A stretch of DNA of 64,000 bases, from NCBI RefSeq assembly GCF_905220365.1, contig NC_061134.1, positions 7,951,001 to 8,015,000 of the forward strand. The letters run 5' to 3'. This stretch comes from Vanessa cardui. Taxonomy: Eukaryota; Arthropoda; Insecta; Lepidoptera; Nymphalidae. Made by a program: the position numbers and the translations under genes. This document shows, piece after piece, positions 11,280 to 21,269 of the stretch. A model generated the notes under the pieces. It was not told the origin of the DNA. It saw nothing but the letters and a program-made list of their open reading frames with translations, and made no database searches. The number at the start of each line of letters is the position of its first letter. Position 1 is the stretch's first letter.

Positions 11280-11705
11280 AAAGAAATCATTGGATGCCGC
11301 AACTACGTCCCTCCTCAGCCACAGTCTTTGGACGATGACGCAATCAGTATCCCAAAAATTAAAATTTCATATCTCTAACATAAAAAGATTACGAACTACC
11401 ATACAGACTTTCAACTCTTGATTCACCCCTTTAGGGATAGAATATCCAAAAACGCTAAAATAGGTATCGACTTGTTTTGAATCAGTATCCCAAAAATATT
11501 TTTTTTATAACTTAAAAGTGATGGACTTTCATGCAAAGTTTAACACCTATTTCACCCCCTTAGGGGTAAAATTTCCTTTCCTTTCATAGTGGGTACTCAA
11601 TAAATTTATGCAACTTACCAAATTTCAAATCCCTAACTTTAATACTTTACGCTCAGCGATTGTAAATATGTCGTTCAGGACTTTTTATTTTATATATATA
11701 TAGAT
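11280..11705 (+). repeat. Unclassified dispersed repeat
   Basis: Two internal phrases, CAATCAGTATCCCAAAAAT and GAATCAGTATCCCAAAAAT (near 11341 and 11480), are each followed by a line of the type TTCACCCCTTTAGGGATAGAA or TTCACCCCCTTAGGGGTAAA. The block therefore carries an internal duplication of about 140 bp. It ends in a TATATATA run. Such wording is frequent in lepidopteran intergenic DNA, but I cannot name the family. Confidence 0.4.
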
Positions 11706-12154
11706 AGAAGGAACCGGTGTAAGTGGCTGCCATTGAAGTTTTCTATATATTTTTTTTTATATATTTTAAGATATCATAAGGGCAGACTTGCTGCGATCAC
11801 GTTTTGAAAGTCGATTTTTATGCTTTTCGATTCCACGGCACACTCAAAGGAACCCTTGATGGAAATAGTGAACCGCCATTTCAAACCTGACAATAATATG
11901 GAGCTTGCTACTATAACGTAAGTCTGCTGATCACTGGCTCTTGGGCTATTACATTACATATGATCGCGGCGGCAACTGCTCAAAAGATACCGATAAAACA
12001 TACGATCTTTTCAAAATTCAAAATCTATACCCATAATCATAAATAAATCGAATTCTCAGTAATTTGAATATGAATAGATGAAATACTCAGCGTATCAATA
12101 TGAAATGAATACGTTACGAACTCAACAAGTCAATAGGAACTGGAGATTTTATAT

Positions 12155-12155
<1 letters not shown>

Positions 12156-12185
<30 letters not shown>

Positions 12186-12690
12186 ACAGCCTATTTTTGT
12201 CCACTGCTGGACATAGGCCTCTCCCAGTGCACGCCACTGTGGTCTTTCTCCGGCTACTCGCATCCAGCTCCTGCCTGCCGCCTTGCGTATATCGTCACTC
12301 CACCGTGCCTGAGGACGTCCTACACTACGTTTGCCGAGACGCGGTCTCCACTCTAGAACACGTTTTCCCCAACGGTTGTCTGTTCTACGACAAATATGAC
12401 CAGCCCACTGCCACTTCAGCTTACTAATCCGGTGGGCTATGTCGATGACTTTGGTTCTTTGACGGATGACCTCATTTCTGATGCGATCCCTCAAAGAAAC
12501 GCCGAGCATAGCCCTTTCCATAGCACGCTGAGCGACTTTAAGCTGGTGGACCAGCCTTGTCGTGAGTGTCCACGTTTCGGCTCCGTATGTCATGACGGAT
12601 AGGACGCACTGATTGAAGACTTTCGTCTTAAGGCACTGTGGGATCCCACAGATTTTATATATAAGGGACATTTTTGTATTCAAATTTGAC
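12156..12690 (-). mobile_element. 5'-truncated RTE LINE with (GAT)n tail
   Basis: The minus strand encodes 170 uninterrupted residues (12695-12183), including TYGAETWTLTTRLVHQLK, KLKWQWAGHICRRTDNRWGK and GRPQARWSDDIRKAAGRSW. It ends QQWTKIGC and is followed at once by a (GAT)n run on the minus strand (ATC repeats at 12156-12187). This is the C-terminal domain after the reverse transcriptase of RTE elements, and the triplet tail is how RTE copies end. The 5' end is truncated next to a SINE. The missing stops suggest it is much younger than the copy at 2641. Confidence 0.85.
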
Positions 12691-12699
12691 ACCACTTCA

Positions 12700-14936
12700 C
12701 TTCACTTGCTGGTAGGGCTTTGTGCAAGCCCGTCTGGGTAGATACCACCCACTCATCAGTTATTCTACCGCCAAATAACAGTACTCAGTATTGTTGTGTT
12801 CCGGTCTGAAGGGTGAGTGAGCCAGTGTAACTTCAGGCACAAGGGACATAACATCTTAGTTCCCAAGGTTGGTGGCAAATTGACGATGTAAGGAATAGTT
12901 AATATTCAAAGTCAAAGTTAAAAACCTTTATTCAAAATAGAAGTGTTTACACTTTCTTATTGATTGTCGATAATCTACCACCGGTTCGGAATATAATACC
13001 TCAGACCTGAGAAGAACCAGCGAAAGAAACTCAACGGGATTTTTTTTTTTATAATGTCAATTTATAATTTACAACAATAAACATATTCTTGTTATTTGAA
13101 ACAGCCTGGAGGCGATCATCTCATTCCCAAGGTGTGCAGTCAACTAGAAAGTCATTAGTGCTGTAATATCCTTTAGCACACAAACTAAATATATTTTGTT
13201 GAACGTTTTCTGGGATCCTGTTGTAAAAACGTATACATTGCCCCAAAAAAGAGTTACTAACCCTGTGTAATCGGGTACAAGGCGTAACTAGTTTATTCTT
13301 GTTCCTAGTATTAATGGAATGTACGTCACAATTTTTGGGAAAATCATTTATATTTATAACATTTGATTTAGTAATAATTTTTCAAAGATTTTGCTAAGAG
13401 TTGGTAGTACAGGGATGGGTCTATAGTTATTGGGGTCTGATGTACTACCTGACTTAAATATTGGTATTACTTTACTATGTTTCATGAGGTCAGGAAACAC
13501 GCCACTAAGAACACAATTATTGAATATATTGACAAGGTAGGGTGCGATTACATCAATTATTGAATTGACTACCTTAACAGAGATCCCCCATAGATCGGCA
13601 GTTTTTTTAACATCTAGCGATCTGAAAGAACTTATGATGTCATTTACACCTACTGTATTAAATTTAAAACTTATATTACATTCTTTTACACTGTTTCTTA
13701 ATAATGATTCAGCAACGGTGGGAGAGGCATTTAGTGAGCTAGTAATCGAAAAAGGAATGTCAGTTAAAAAAAATTTCAAAAATAGTTGCAACATCCCGAT
13801 CTGAGGAAAATAAATTATTATCAATAGATAAACTAATGTCGCAGATGTTATTTTTCACTCTTCCAGTTTTGCAATTAATAATTTTCCATGTCATTTTAAT
13901 TTTATCAGTAGTGTCAATATTTTTTTTATATGTAATGATTTGGCTGTATGACATCCACGTTTGAATAGTTTACAGTAGGTACTAACATAACTAATAAATG
14001 AAAATGACCTATTGTATGATCTTTTACTATGAAGCTCATACAACCTTTGCCTACTCTTGTGAATTCCGACAGTCGCCCAATCATTAAACTTAAGAAAATT
14101 CCTAGAACTGACTGTCTTAGGAGTAAATATGGCATTAAATTCTGTTCTTATTAAATTAAAAAAATTGTTATAAAGCTCATTCGAATTATCATTTAATTGT
14201 AAATATGAGAGCTTTGCCATGATATTACTTCTGAACTTCTCAATTCGGTACAAATTGATAGGAACAAATGTCTGTTTTAAACCTTTAGTATTATTTTTTA
14301 TTTGCAAATTAAATGAAGCCAACTGTCCACAATGATCTGAATTTAACATATTTATAATACATTTATGATTTGGAACACAATTGGTAAATATGTTGTCAAT
14401 ACATGTTGCAGTGGATTCAGTGACTCTAGTTGGTTCTAGGAACAAGTTATTGAGGTTATATGAATATAATAATGATCTGAATCTAATACTTGTGCTATGG
14501 TTTTCTAATAAATTTATATTGAAATCACCACAAATAAAAAAATATTTACTCGATCCAGATAATTTCAACAATGCACTTTCTAATATTTTCTCATATGCTT
14601 CATATAACCCACTAGGATATAACACAATAGGAGGTCTGTATACGCATACAACAATGACATGCTCAAGCTCTGCACAGGCTATTTCAATAGTCTGCTCAAT
14701 AGAGAGGCTCACAACATCCTTACGTTCTTTAAATTTTAAATTTTTATTAATAAGTATTAATTAGCCACCGCGTATAGCTTTTTTTCTACTGAACAGACTA
14801 GCCATCTGGTGACCACTGAAGTTAATCTATCTATATGTGTCTTATTTCTTACAGCGTTATTGTCTGTGGGCGATGGTGACCACTTACCATCAGGTGGCCC
14901 ATATGCTCGTCCGTCAACCTATACCATAAAAAACAC
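12700..14936 (+). mobile_element. SINE (Metulj-like) split by a LINE
   Basis: The head runs 12700-12905 (GGTAGGGCTTTGTGCAAGCC, TCTACCGCCAAATAACAGTA, ending GAATAGTTAATATT). The tail resumes at about 14842 (TTTCTTACAGCG ... CCATATGCTCGTCCGTC) with an A-rich end. The uninterrupted copy at 1935-2094 shows the two halves belong together. Between them lies a minus-strand LINE of about 1.94 kb. Confidence 0.85.
12906..14841 (-). mobile_element. Jockey/CR1-group LINE, 5'-truncated and internally deleted
   Basis: Minus strand, from the right: an apurinic-type endonuclease (14800-13891; VVCVYRPP, FFICGDFNINLL, MLNSDHCG), a linker, and the start of a reverse transcriptase (13824-13354; SGVFPDLMKHSKVIPIFKSG, NNYRPIPVLPTLSKIFEKLL), which stops at MLxx near 13356. 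The next bases encode the extreme C-terminus (INDFPKNCDVHSINTRNKN to DFLVDCTPWE) and a 3' UTR with TTCGGAATATAATACC wording. The whole palm, with YADD, and the thumb are missing, so the copy carries an internal deletion and cannot be autonomous. A stop also replaces the residue after IRGG near 14775. Confidence 0.85.
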
Positions 14937-15034
14937 CGGTTTTGTTTCTTCTTTTTTTTCCTCCATGATTATCTACGTTTATTCATTACGTACTACTTTC
15001 TCCCTGAAAATGTTGGCTAAATACGATCTTCCAA

Positions 15035-15185
15035 AAAATAAAGTTGGCAACACTGTGCCGCACCGCTGCAGCACGGATTCGACAAAAGGACCGCGTCGGC
15101 TTGTCGGCATTTCGCTGTGAACCAAACGGTGTTTGCATTTCGCCAACACTAAGAAGTGCGGTGCTTTGAGGTACCACCACAGTTT
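15035..15185 (-). repeat. Unnamed ~130-bp dispersed repeat, copy 2
   Basis: The reverse complement matches 2137-2262. Shared blocks include GGTACCTCAAAGCAC, CGAAATGCAAACACCGTTTG and GAAATGCCGACAAGCCGACG. It begins about 100 bp past the tail of the split SINE, echoing the arrangement at copy 1. Confidence 0.6.
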
Positions 15186-15505
15186 AATTTAAAAATAATT
15201 AAATATTTCGATATATTTTTCATAACTTTTATTTAGTTTGTGTAACTTGTTTTATGTTGCGATTTATTAATTTACAACAGTTTATTTAAAACATTTAGCC
15301 TCTACTTCGTATAAGTTAATCTTTAAATGTGATTAATACATATCATAAGGATATCCGGTATAAATAATGAATTGCGCGCATACACTACATTATCAGTGTT
15401 TTGAGAGGCTACGTCAGTATAAAATAAATTATTATTTTAAGTTAATATTAATAATGGATATAATAATATATACACTCGCCGCCAAAAAATCGACCCACCC
15501 TTAAC
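15186..15505. other. No recognisable feature
   Basis: AT-rich DNA before the tRNA-derived SINE, with no open reading frame or repeat boundary that I can support. Confidence 0.4.
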
Positions 15506-15512
15506 TTTTACT

Positions 15513-15810
15513 CGAGATGGCCCAGTGGTTAGAACGCGTGCATCTCAACCGATGATTGCGGGTTCAAACCCAGGCAAGCACCGCGGTTTCATGTGCTTAA
15601 TTTGTCTTTACATTTCATCTCGTGCTCAGCGGTGAAAGAAAACAGCGTGAGGAAACCTGCATGTGACTAATGTCATAGATATTCTGCCACATGTGCATTC
15701 TACCAACCCGCATTGGAACAGCGTGGTGGAATATGTTCCAAAACCTTCTCCTCAAAGGGAGAGGAGGCCTTTAGCCCAGCAGTGGGAATTTACAGGCTGT
15801 TGTTTTAATT
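15513..15810 (+). mobile_element. tRNA-derived SINE with 7-bp target duplication
   Basis: The head resembles a tRNA gene, with an A box in TGGCCCAGTGGTTAGAA and a B box in GGGTTCAAACCCAGG. A body follows containing CAGCGTGAGGAAACCTGCAT and CCTTTAGCCCAGCAGTGGGA. TTTTACT flanks it at 15506-15512 and 15811-15817. Further copies lie at 16912-17219 and 28424-28690 (minus), with a 3' scrap at 59975-60115. It is not a functional tRNA: no cloverleaf 3' half is preserved. Confidence 0.88.
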
Positions 15811-15817
15811 TTTTACT

Positions 15818-16900
15818 TACAAAGTTGTTATCTTAGCTATGCGACGACTTAGGTGGATTGTTTTACATAATATGTGGCGTTCATTTAACGTTTTATTACC
15901 CACTTGATATTGATTTGGATGAGTTATAAGTTTTATTGAGGATATTTGGAATATGTTTGAAGTATTGATAAGGCAACGTTACTTTGTGCACAAAGTACAT
16001 GGTTAGTTTATTTCCAGTTCTTAACGCGGAAACATCTCGCTTCGCTGTTTATTATTGATTAAGTGTATAAAACTTTGTTGGAGCAGTAAATTGCACACCT
16101 TGAGAAATGAAAGCCGGCTTCAAGAGAATTTCAGATTAATAAAAATATATTTCGTTATTGTAATATTCAATTGAATAAAAAATGTAGTTCGGTCTTTTTA
16201 AGTCCGAGATACTTATTTAAAATGAGGTGATCATGTTCTGACAACCAATAAGCAAGTTAAACACTTCTAATAATATAATAAATAAATTTATTTTTCAATA
16301 AAATAGAGATTAAGGTTTAAACGAAGTATAATTTTTAATATAATTTAATATAATTCTTATAATTTTTAAGCAGGTAATATTATTAACAAGCTAAAATTAA
16401 TTAAAAATTCGTTAAATCACAGATAATAAAAATGAAAATATTCTTCATTCTAGTAAGCAATTACGACGTCAAAAATCATAATTATTATGTAAATTTACCA
16501 CCGATTTAGAAGGTAGATGCAAAGAGCAACAACCGGGAACTCAGTAGTTACATTTCTCTTTATTTCAGTTACAAAGTTTACGTCAAGGACTAAGTCAAAA
16601 AATCGACACCTTCCACGCATTCGTTAAAAAATCATATTTTCATATTTTCTTTAAACACTGATATTTTAACTCGCTACTGGTCTTATCATTTTTAAACTAC
16701 CGCGTATATAGTCGTGTCTTCGGTTGCGATGATTTTCATTGATATATTAGAGGACACACAAGTGCACCCTGGCTGTGTTCCGACGTCGTATAATGTAAAA
16801 AGAACAAAATATTGCTACGTATGTATGTCCGACGCAAAACGATGTAACACAGAATTTGCGACTCTATGCTCGGTCGACGTTCGTGGATTATACGTGTAAT
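15818..16900. other. No recognisable feature
   Basis: AT-rich intergenic DNA. No coding exon, RNA gene or bounded repeat was recognised. Confidence 0.4.
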
Positions 16901-16911
16901 AAAACTACTCA

Positions 16912-17219
16912 ACAACAACAACAACAACAGCCTGTAAATTCCCACTGCTGGGCTAAAGGCCTCCTCTCCCTTTTGAGGAGAAGGTTTGGAACATATTCCA
17001 CCACGCTGTTCCAATGCGGGTTGGTGGAATGCACATGTGGCAGAATTTCGATGAAATTAGACACATGCAGGTTTCCTCACGATGTTTTCCTTCACCGCTG
17101 AGCACGAGATGAATTATAAAGACAAATTAAGCACATGAATCAGCGGTGCTTGCCTGGGTTTGAACCCGCAATCATCGGTTAAGATGCACGCGTTCTAACC
17201 ACTGGGCCATCTCTGCTCT
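16912..17219 (-). mobile_element. tRNA-derived SINE with 11-bp target duplication
   Basis: Minus-strand copy of the 15513 family: GGGTTTGAACCCGCAATCA is the reverse of the B-box arm and CACTGGGCCATCTC that of the A box. A (TTG)n-type tail is seen on the plus strand as CAACAACAACAA at the left. AAAACTACTCA is repeated exactly at 16901-16911 and 17220-17230. A related empty site exists at about 20524-20545. Confidence 0.9.
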
Positions 17220-17230
17220 AAAACTACTCA

Positions 17231-18070
17231 CATAACATTAATTTATGTCACTATATTACTTTACCAATCGAAATATATGTTAACAATTGTAAAATAATCT
17301 ATTAAATATTAAGAATATTATGACAATACGTGATAAATAATCCACAAGTAATGTTTTTTTGTAAATGGTAATACCAAAGACAAACTTCCGGTTTCCGCCA
17401 ATTTTCTCTCATGGTCGATAAGTTAAAATGATTATCATCATGGCGTCAAATTCGGCAGTTCATCTTAGGTGGTAATTGTTAAATAAGAGAATAAAACGTG
17501 TACAACAATATACGAGGCGTGTGTATCTGTAAAAAAGGGTTTGGAAGGTCTACCCGTGACCACGAACGCTGTAAAGTGCTCGAAACGTCGGGATGTTAAA
17601 AATAATTAATATACGCGATTCAAATCCGTTAAAACCAGTTTTATTTCAAGTTTTGAAATAATATACGAGTAAGTACCTTTTAAATTGTGTTTGCTTTATC
17701 AGCTATAAAAGATTCCCGCCACAATCTGAACAGATAAAAGTGGGCCTCTTTAGTTCAATGTTATTTCAATATTAAATGATGTAGTTTTAGTCCACGGGGC
17801 ACCACTAATTTATCAGTTCAAACTGTGTCACCCTGAATAGTAGCTTAACAGTTAGCTCCTTACAATCGAACTCTGTAAGAGGAACGCATAACCGTATATG
17901 AAATTTGATTTAAAGGCGGTATCGATTGAGAATCTCATTTACTTCCCCACTCCCCGTTCAAAATCAACCCTCTTTTGTTTTTCTCGTGCCAGGCAGTACC
18001 AGCTCGCCACACCACGCCACGAGAGAATCAATAATCATACTAATAAATGTTATTTCAATTAAAATTATAT
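17231..18070. repeat. Duplicated block, copy 1
   Basis: Two segments here recur about 2.7-3.3 kb downstream. 17223-17277 (ACTACTCACATAACATTAAT onward) matches 20534-20591. 17934-18070 (CTCATTTACTTCCC ... CTCGTGCCAGGCAGTACCAG) matches 20638-20775. In this copy the two segments are about 656 bp apart; in the other only about 46 bp. A phrase near 17560-17600 (CTGTAAAGTGCTCGAAACGT) in the extra interval resembles a dispersed repeat that I loosely associate with Penelope-like elements. Confidence 0.65.
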
Positions 18071-19157
18071 AAGTATATTTAAAAAATCATGACATTCTTT
18101 ACTATTATATGAGGATAATTAATTGTTGTATTATATACCCACATTACACTTAGCTCTATTCTTAACACAGACTTAACTCGATTGATGCAACACAATATTA
18201 TAATAATACTTAAATTTAAAAATAAAGCTCAAAAGATAGCGCGCTATTAATCTTATGTACAACATATCATGACATTTGCCTTAATAAAGTGCGGTGCGCC
18301 GCGCCGGCAATATAGTGAATGTTAATAGAGTTTGAAGTAAGCAGAGAAAATAGAGCGATTACATTCTAATAAATTATTTGTGTAAGTATGAGTGTAAGTG
18401 CAGTAGTTCGGGATGACCATATTAAAATTATGTTTTACAACGATGCTCCAATCTCTTTATCTTTTGTTACAATCCCTGCAATCATCCAATTGTTTTCTAA
18501 TGTAAGGTTTTCTTTAATAATATATTTATTAGTAAAATGTTTTTATCAACTGGTCACACTGGTGGCCGCTTGGCGGCGCGCGGGATTCAAATCGGCCATC
18601 TTAGAGACGCGGACGCGGGAAGCGGATTCTTGGAAAAGTTTGTTTGAAAGTCTAAAGTTATATTTTAAAATATATTGTATGTGCAACTGAATATTGGAGT
18701 TTAATTGAAAACTTCGCCGACACCTACTGGAAAAGCGACTTTACACTAATGACAGCCCAATCATATTTAAAATAAGAAATAGTTTTACATGCCAGTATTA
18801 AATGCTATACTATATAAAATAATATTAATTAAAGTTTTACAAATTATTGATCAATTAATTACAGTAATAATTGTATATAATAAAGTAAATTCAACAGCCA
18901 CTGCTATTTTCTAATATGTAGCAACAATGTGATACAATCAATAATACAGAACCAAATGACTACACCGTGTCGGAAACTAGGGTTACTCTAACATTTGTTT
19001 TAATTCATATATGTTTTTTTTATTAAGTATGCAACAGATCGATAGTCAGTAAGTAATTTATATTTGTTTCCTTTTATAAAAACACACGCTGTGCCAAAAA
19101 TAATAGTGTACAGTTAATATTTACATGGACTTATTATAAGACCCTGTGTACAATCAT
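18071..19157. other. No supported gene; local GC-rich patch
   Basis: Mostly AT-rich. A short GC-rich patch near 18555-18640 (CGCTTGGCGGCGCGCGGGAT) stands out from its surroundings and could be a promoter-proximal or repeat-derived segment. A 100-codon frame at 18388-18690 spans it but has no recognisable domain, so I do not call it a gene. Confidence 0.35.
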
Positions 19158-19361
19158 TTAGTCGCTATTATGATCACTCTGCTCACTAGAGCTGCTATTA
19201 TCTGTTTATGAATTCTTACGAGTCTTTCGCGGTGTCGACTCATCAGCGGATGAAGACGAGGAAGAGGAGTTCCTTCACCTTCTTCGTTTGTTTGCCTTCT
19301 TCGGCCGCCGTTGCTTTGGCGGCGTATCAGGTGACGTGTACGCTTTATGATCAGATGACAT
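19158..19361 (-). pseudogene. Decayed Ser/Arg-rich coding fragment
   Basis: One minus-strand frame of 68 codons reads MSSDHKAYTSPDTPPKQRRP, KKANKRRR, stop, NSSSSSSSADESTPRKTRKN, stop after S, then TDNSSSSEQSDHNSD and a stop. The composition, a basic stretch then serine and acidic runs ending in Asp before the terminal stop, looks like a nuclear-protein C-terminus. Both internal stops (TGA, TAA) are single C-to-T changes from Arg and Gln codons, as expected for methyl-C decay. I cannot name a parent gene. Confidence 0.4.
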
Positions 19362-19494
19362 TGCCAATAAATTCTAAAACGTTTAAACATTACCTGAGAC
19401 GAAATCCGATCATCACACAGGTACCATACTTACACAGCAATAAGCAATTAGTGAAAGTTAAAACAGAACAATAAGTTATGATGAGAAAAATTGA

Positions 19495-19615
19495 GTTTGT
19501 ACTACTCCAAAAACAACAAAAATTTCAGCCCAATTGGTTGAAGATATCTGCTTCAAAATTAGGTAGCAAGAAGGCACCCGAACATACTTACATACATAAA
19601 TACATTGCAAGCTAA
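19495..19615 (+). repeat. Dispersed repeat scrap
   Basis: Wording such as GCCCAATTGGTTGAAGATAT and CATACTTACATACATAAATA is typical of short degenerate repeats in moth and butterfly intergenic DNA. The boundaries and family are unknown to me. Confidence 0.3.
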
Positions 19616-19857
19616 ACAAAAGCTTTTAAAGAAACAGATACTTGGTTTATGTGTTAGTCATAATATATTCACTTATTATCTATCGGGTTTAGGAATTCTC
19701 GGGTATGTAATTTCGAACATTAACAGGCATAAATGCAAGAAGAGAATTCAACAAGCAAACATAGCTTACTTTTAACCGATAACGATGCGCATAACCAGCA
19801 CACAAGAATAGCATGTAAGCAGCGAGAAGTATACTCGCTATTAAAAAGGTAGACGCA

Positions 19858-20170
19858 CCGGTGAACAAAATATAGTTCATAATAACATTATCCGATGAAC
19901 AAACATAGTCACCTCCTGACATCATCAGATGAACAAACATAGTTCACCCCTAACATCATCAGATGAACAAACACAGTTCACCTCCTAACATTATGCGATG
20001 AACAAAGACAGTTCACCTCCTAACATTATGCGATGAACTAACATAGTTCACCCCTAACATTATCAGATGAACAAACATAGTTCGCCCCTAACATCATCAG
20101 ATGAACAAACATAGTTCACCCCCTAACATCATCAGATGAACAAACATAGTTCACCCCTAACAGTATCATA
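19858..20170 (+). repeat. 34-bp minisatellite, eight to nine units
   Basis: The unit GATGAACAAACATAGTTCAC plus CCCTAACATCATCA repeats from about 19894 to 20165 at 33-35 bp spacing. A more diverged unit precedes it at 19858. Most units contain the inverted pair TGAAC-seven bases-GTTCA, so single strands can form a short hairpin. Units differ by a few bases (ACATCATCA or ACATTATGC before GATG), and adjacent units 3-4 share the TTATGC variant, suggesting local duplication. Confidence 0.9.
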
Positions 20171-20523
20171 ACTCCTATAATATTTTAAGACTAGAAATCA
20201 ATAAGATAATTTATTATTAGATTGAGACATAGAAGAGAGAAAATCAGCATTACGATTTGTTAACCAAATAAATATGTTTTCAGGATGGTAGATTTATAAC
20301 AACAAAATATGTTTAATTTCTAATACATCACGTTTTAAATAATTTAATAAGCCGGCCAACCGCTGAATTCAAAATGAATTAGTTATATCCAGAATATTTG
20401 TCTGCGAGCAGTAATAAACATTAATTAACTAATGGTATATAATTTACCGCTGGTGGGCGTTGAAACAACAGACAAAATATTTGTTTAAACATACCTTTTT
20501 ATCCGGTTCGTATCACTTCTGAA

Positions 20524-20775
20524 GTGTAATAACACTACTCACATAACATTAATTTATGTCACTATATTACTTTACCTATCGATATATATATATATTATTT
20601 TAGCTATATCCGTTAACCGCCCAACCAACCTCGAATCTCATTTACTTCCCAAACCCCGTTCAAAATCAACCCTCTTTTGTTTTTCTCGTGCCAGGCAGTA
20701 CCAGCTCGCCACACCACGCTACGAGAGGAAATGACGGGAGGGACGGGAATAAAATATATTATTTCAATTAAAAAA
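20524..20775. repeat. Duplicated block, copy 2
   Basis: This holds compact versions of both segments of the 17.2-18.1-kb block. It lacks the SINE inserted at 16912-17219: GTGTAATAACACTACTCACA here is continuous across the insertion point. Confidence 0.75.
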
Positions 20776-21045
20776 ACGTATGTAAAAATCAAAACCGTAC
20801 TAAATATTATTATTTCAAAGTATAATTAAAGTCATGACATACGTCATAACTAGACATCGGATTATATGCACTATCAAAATGCTAAAATATGCATGCAAAT
20901 ATACACTAAAAATGGCGAAATATGCACAATAAAAAACCATTTCTACTGAGATTTTGACATTTATTTAAATTTTAACTTATAGTTATAATTAATTATAATA
21001 TATAAGATCTTGAAAATCAAGAAAAATTTAACTGATTTATTTTAA
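20776..21045. other. AT-rich linker
   Basis: No gene is seen. ATATGCATGCAAATATACAC and AAATATGCACAATAAA near 20886-20935 look like the A/T-rich 3' region of the hAT-like fragment that follows on the minus strand. Confidence 0.3.
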
Positions 21046-21240
21046 TTTTTGTAAGAATAAATAATACATATTCTTTCAGGTTTTCTACAGCAAACTTGTG
21101 ACGTTTTCGGCTTAATATTGAATTCATACGCTGAAAATGACATTTTGACGTTACCGGACAAAACTTGTAATTTGGTGCCATTCGTGCAGATATGTCTTCG
21201 GGAAGAGTTTGTTCGGTGCCGTTGATAAATGCGACAATTT
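21046..21240 (-). pseudogene. hAT-like transposase, C-terminal scrap
   Basis: The minus strand shows INGTEQTLPEDI in shifted frame, then APNYKFCPVTSKCHFQRMNS and LSRKRHKFAVENLKEYVLFI. The motif order (PVTS..., then a Ser-x-Tyr/Asn-x-ILS.KR segment, then ENLxxY) resembles the dimerisation region at the end of hAT transposases. It is too decayed for certainty and has no terminal repeats. Confidence 0.45.
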
Positions 21241-21269
21241 TTTTTATCCCGTCAAGACCGGGGTTTATT

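Noticed and set aside
15513..15590. Possible tRNA gene (A and B boxes present)
   Set aside because: The sequence continues into a SINE body, has a target duplication, and recurs three times in the window; no tRNA 3' half folds.
18388..18690. 100-codon open frame
   Set aside because: No domain, AT-driven hydrophobic composition, and no splice or homology support.
19208..19474. Plus-strand 88-codon frame
   Set aside because: It is the antisense shadow of the Ser/Arg-rich minus-strand fragment.
19858..20170. CRISPR-like array
   Set aside because: The units are contiguous tandem copies with no unique spacers, in a eukaryotic genome.
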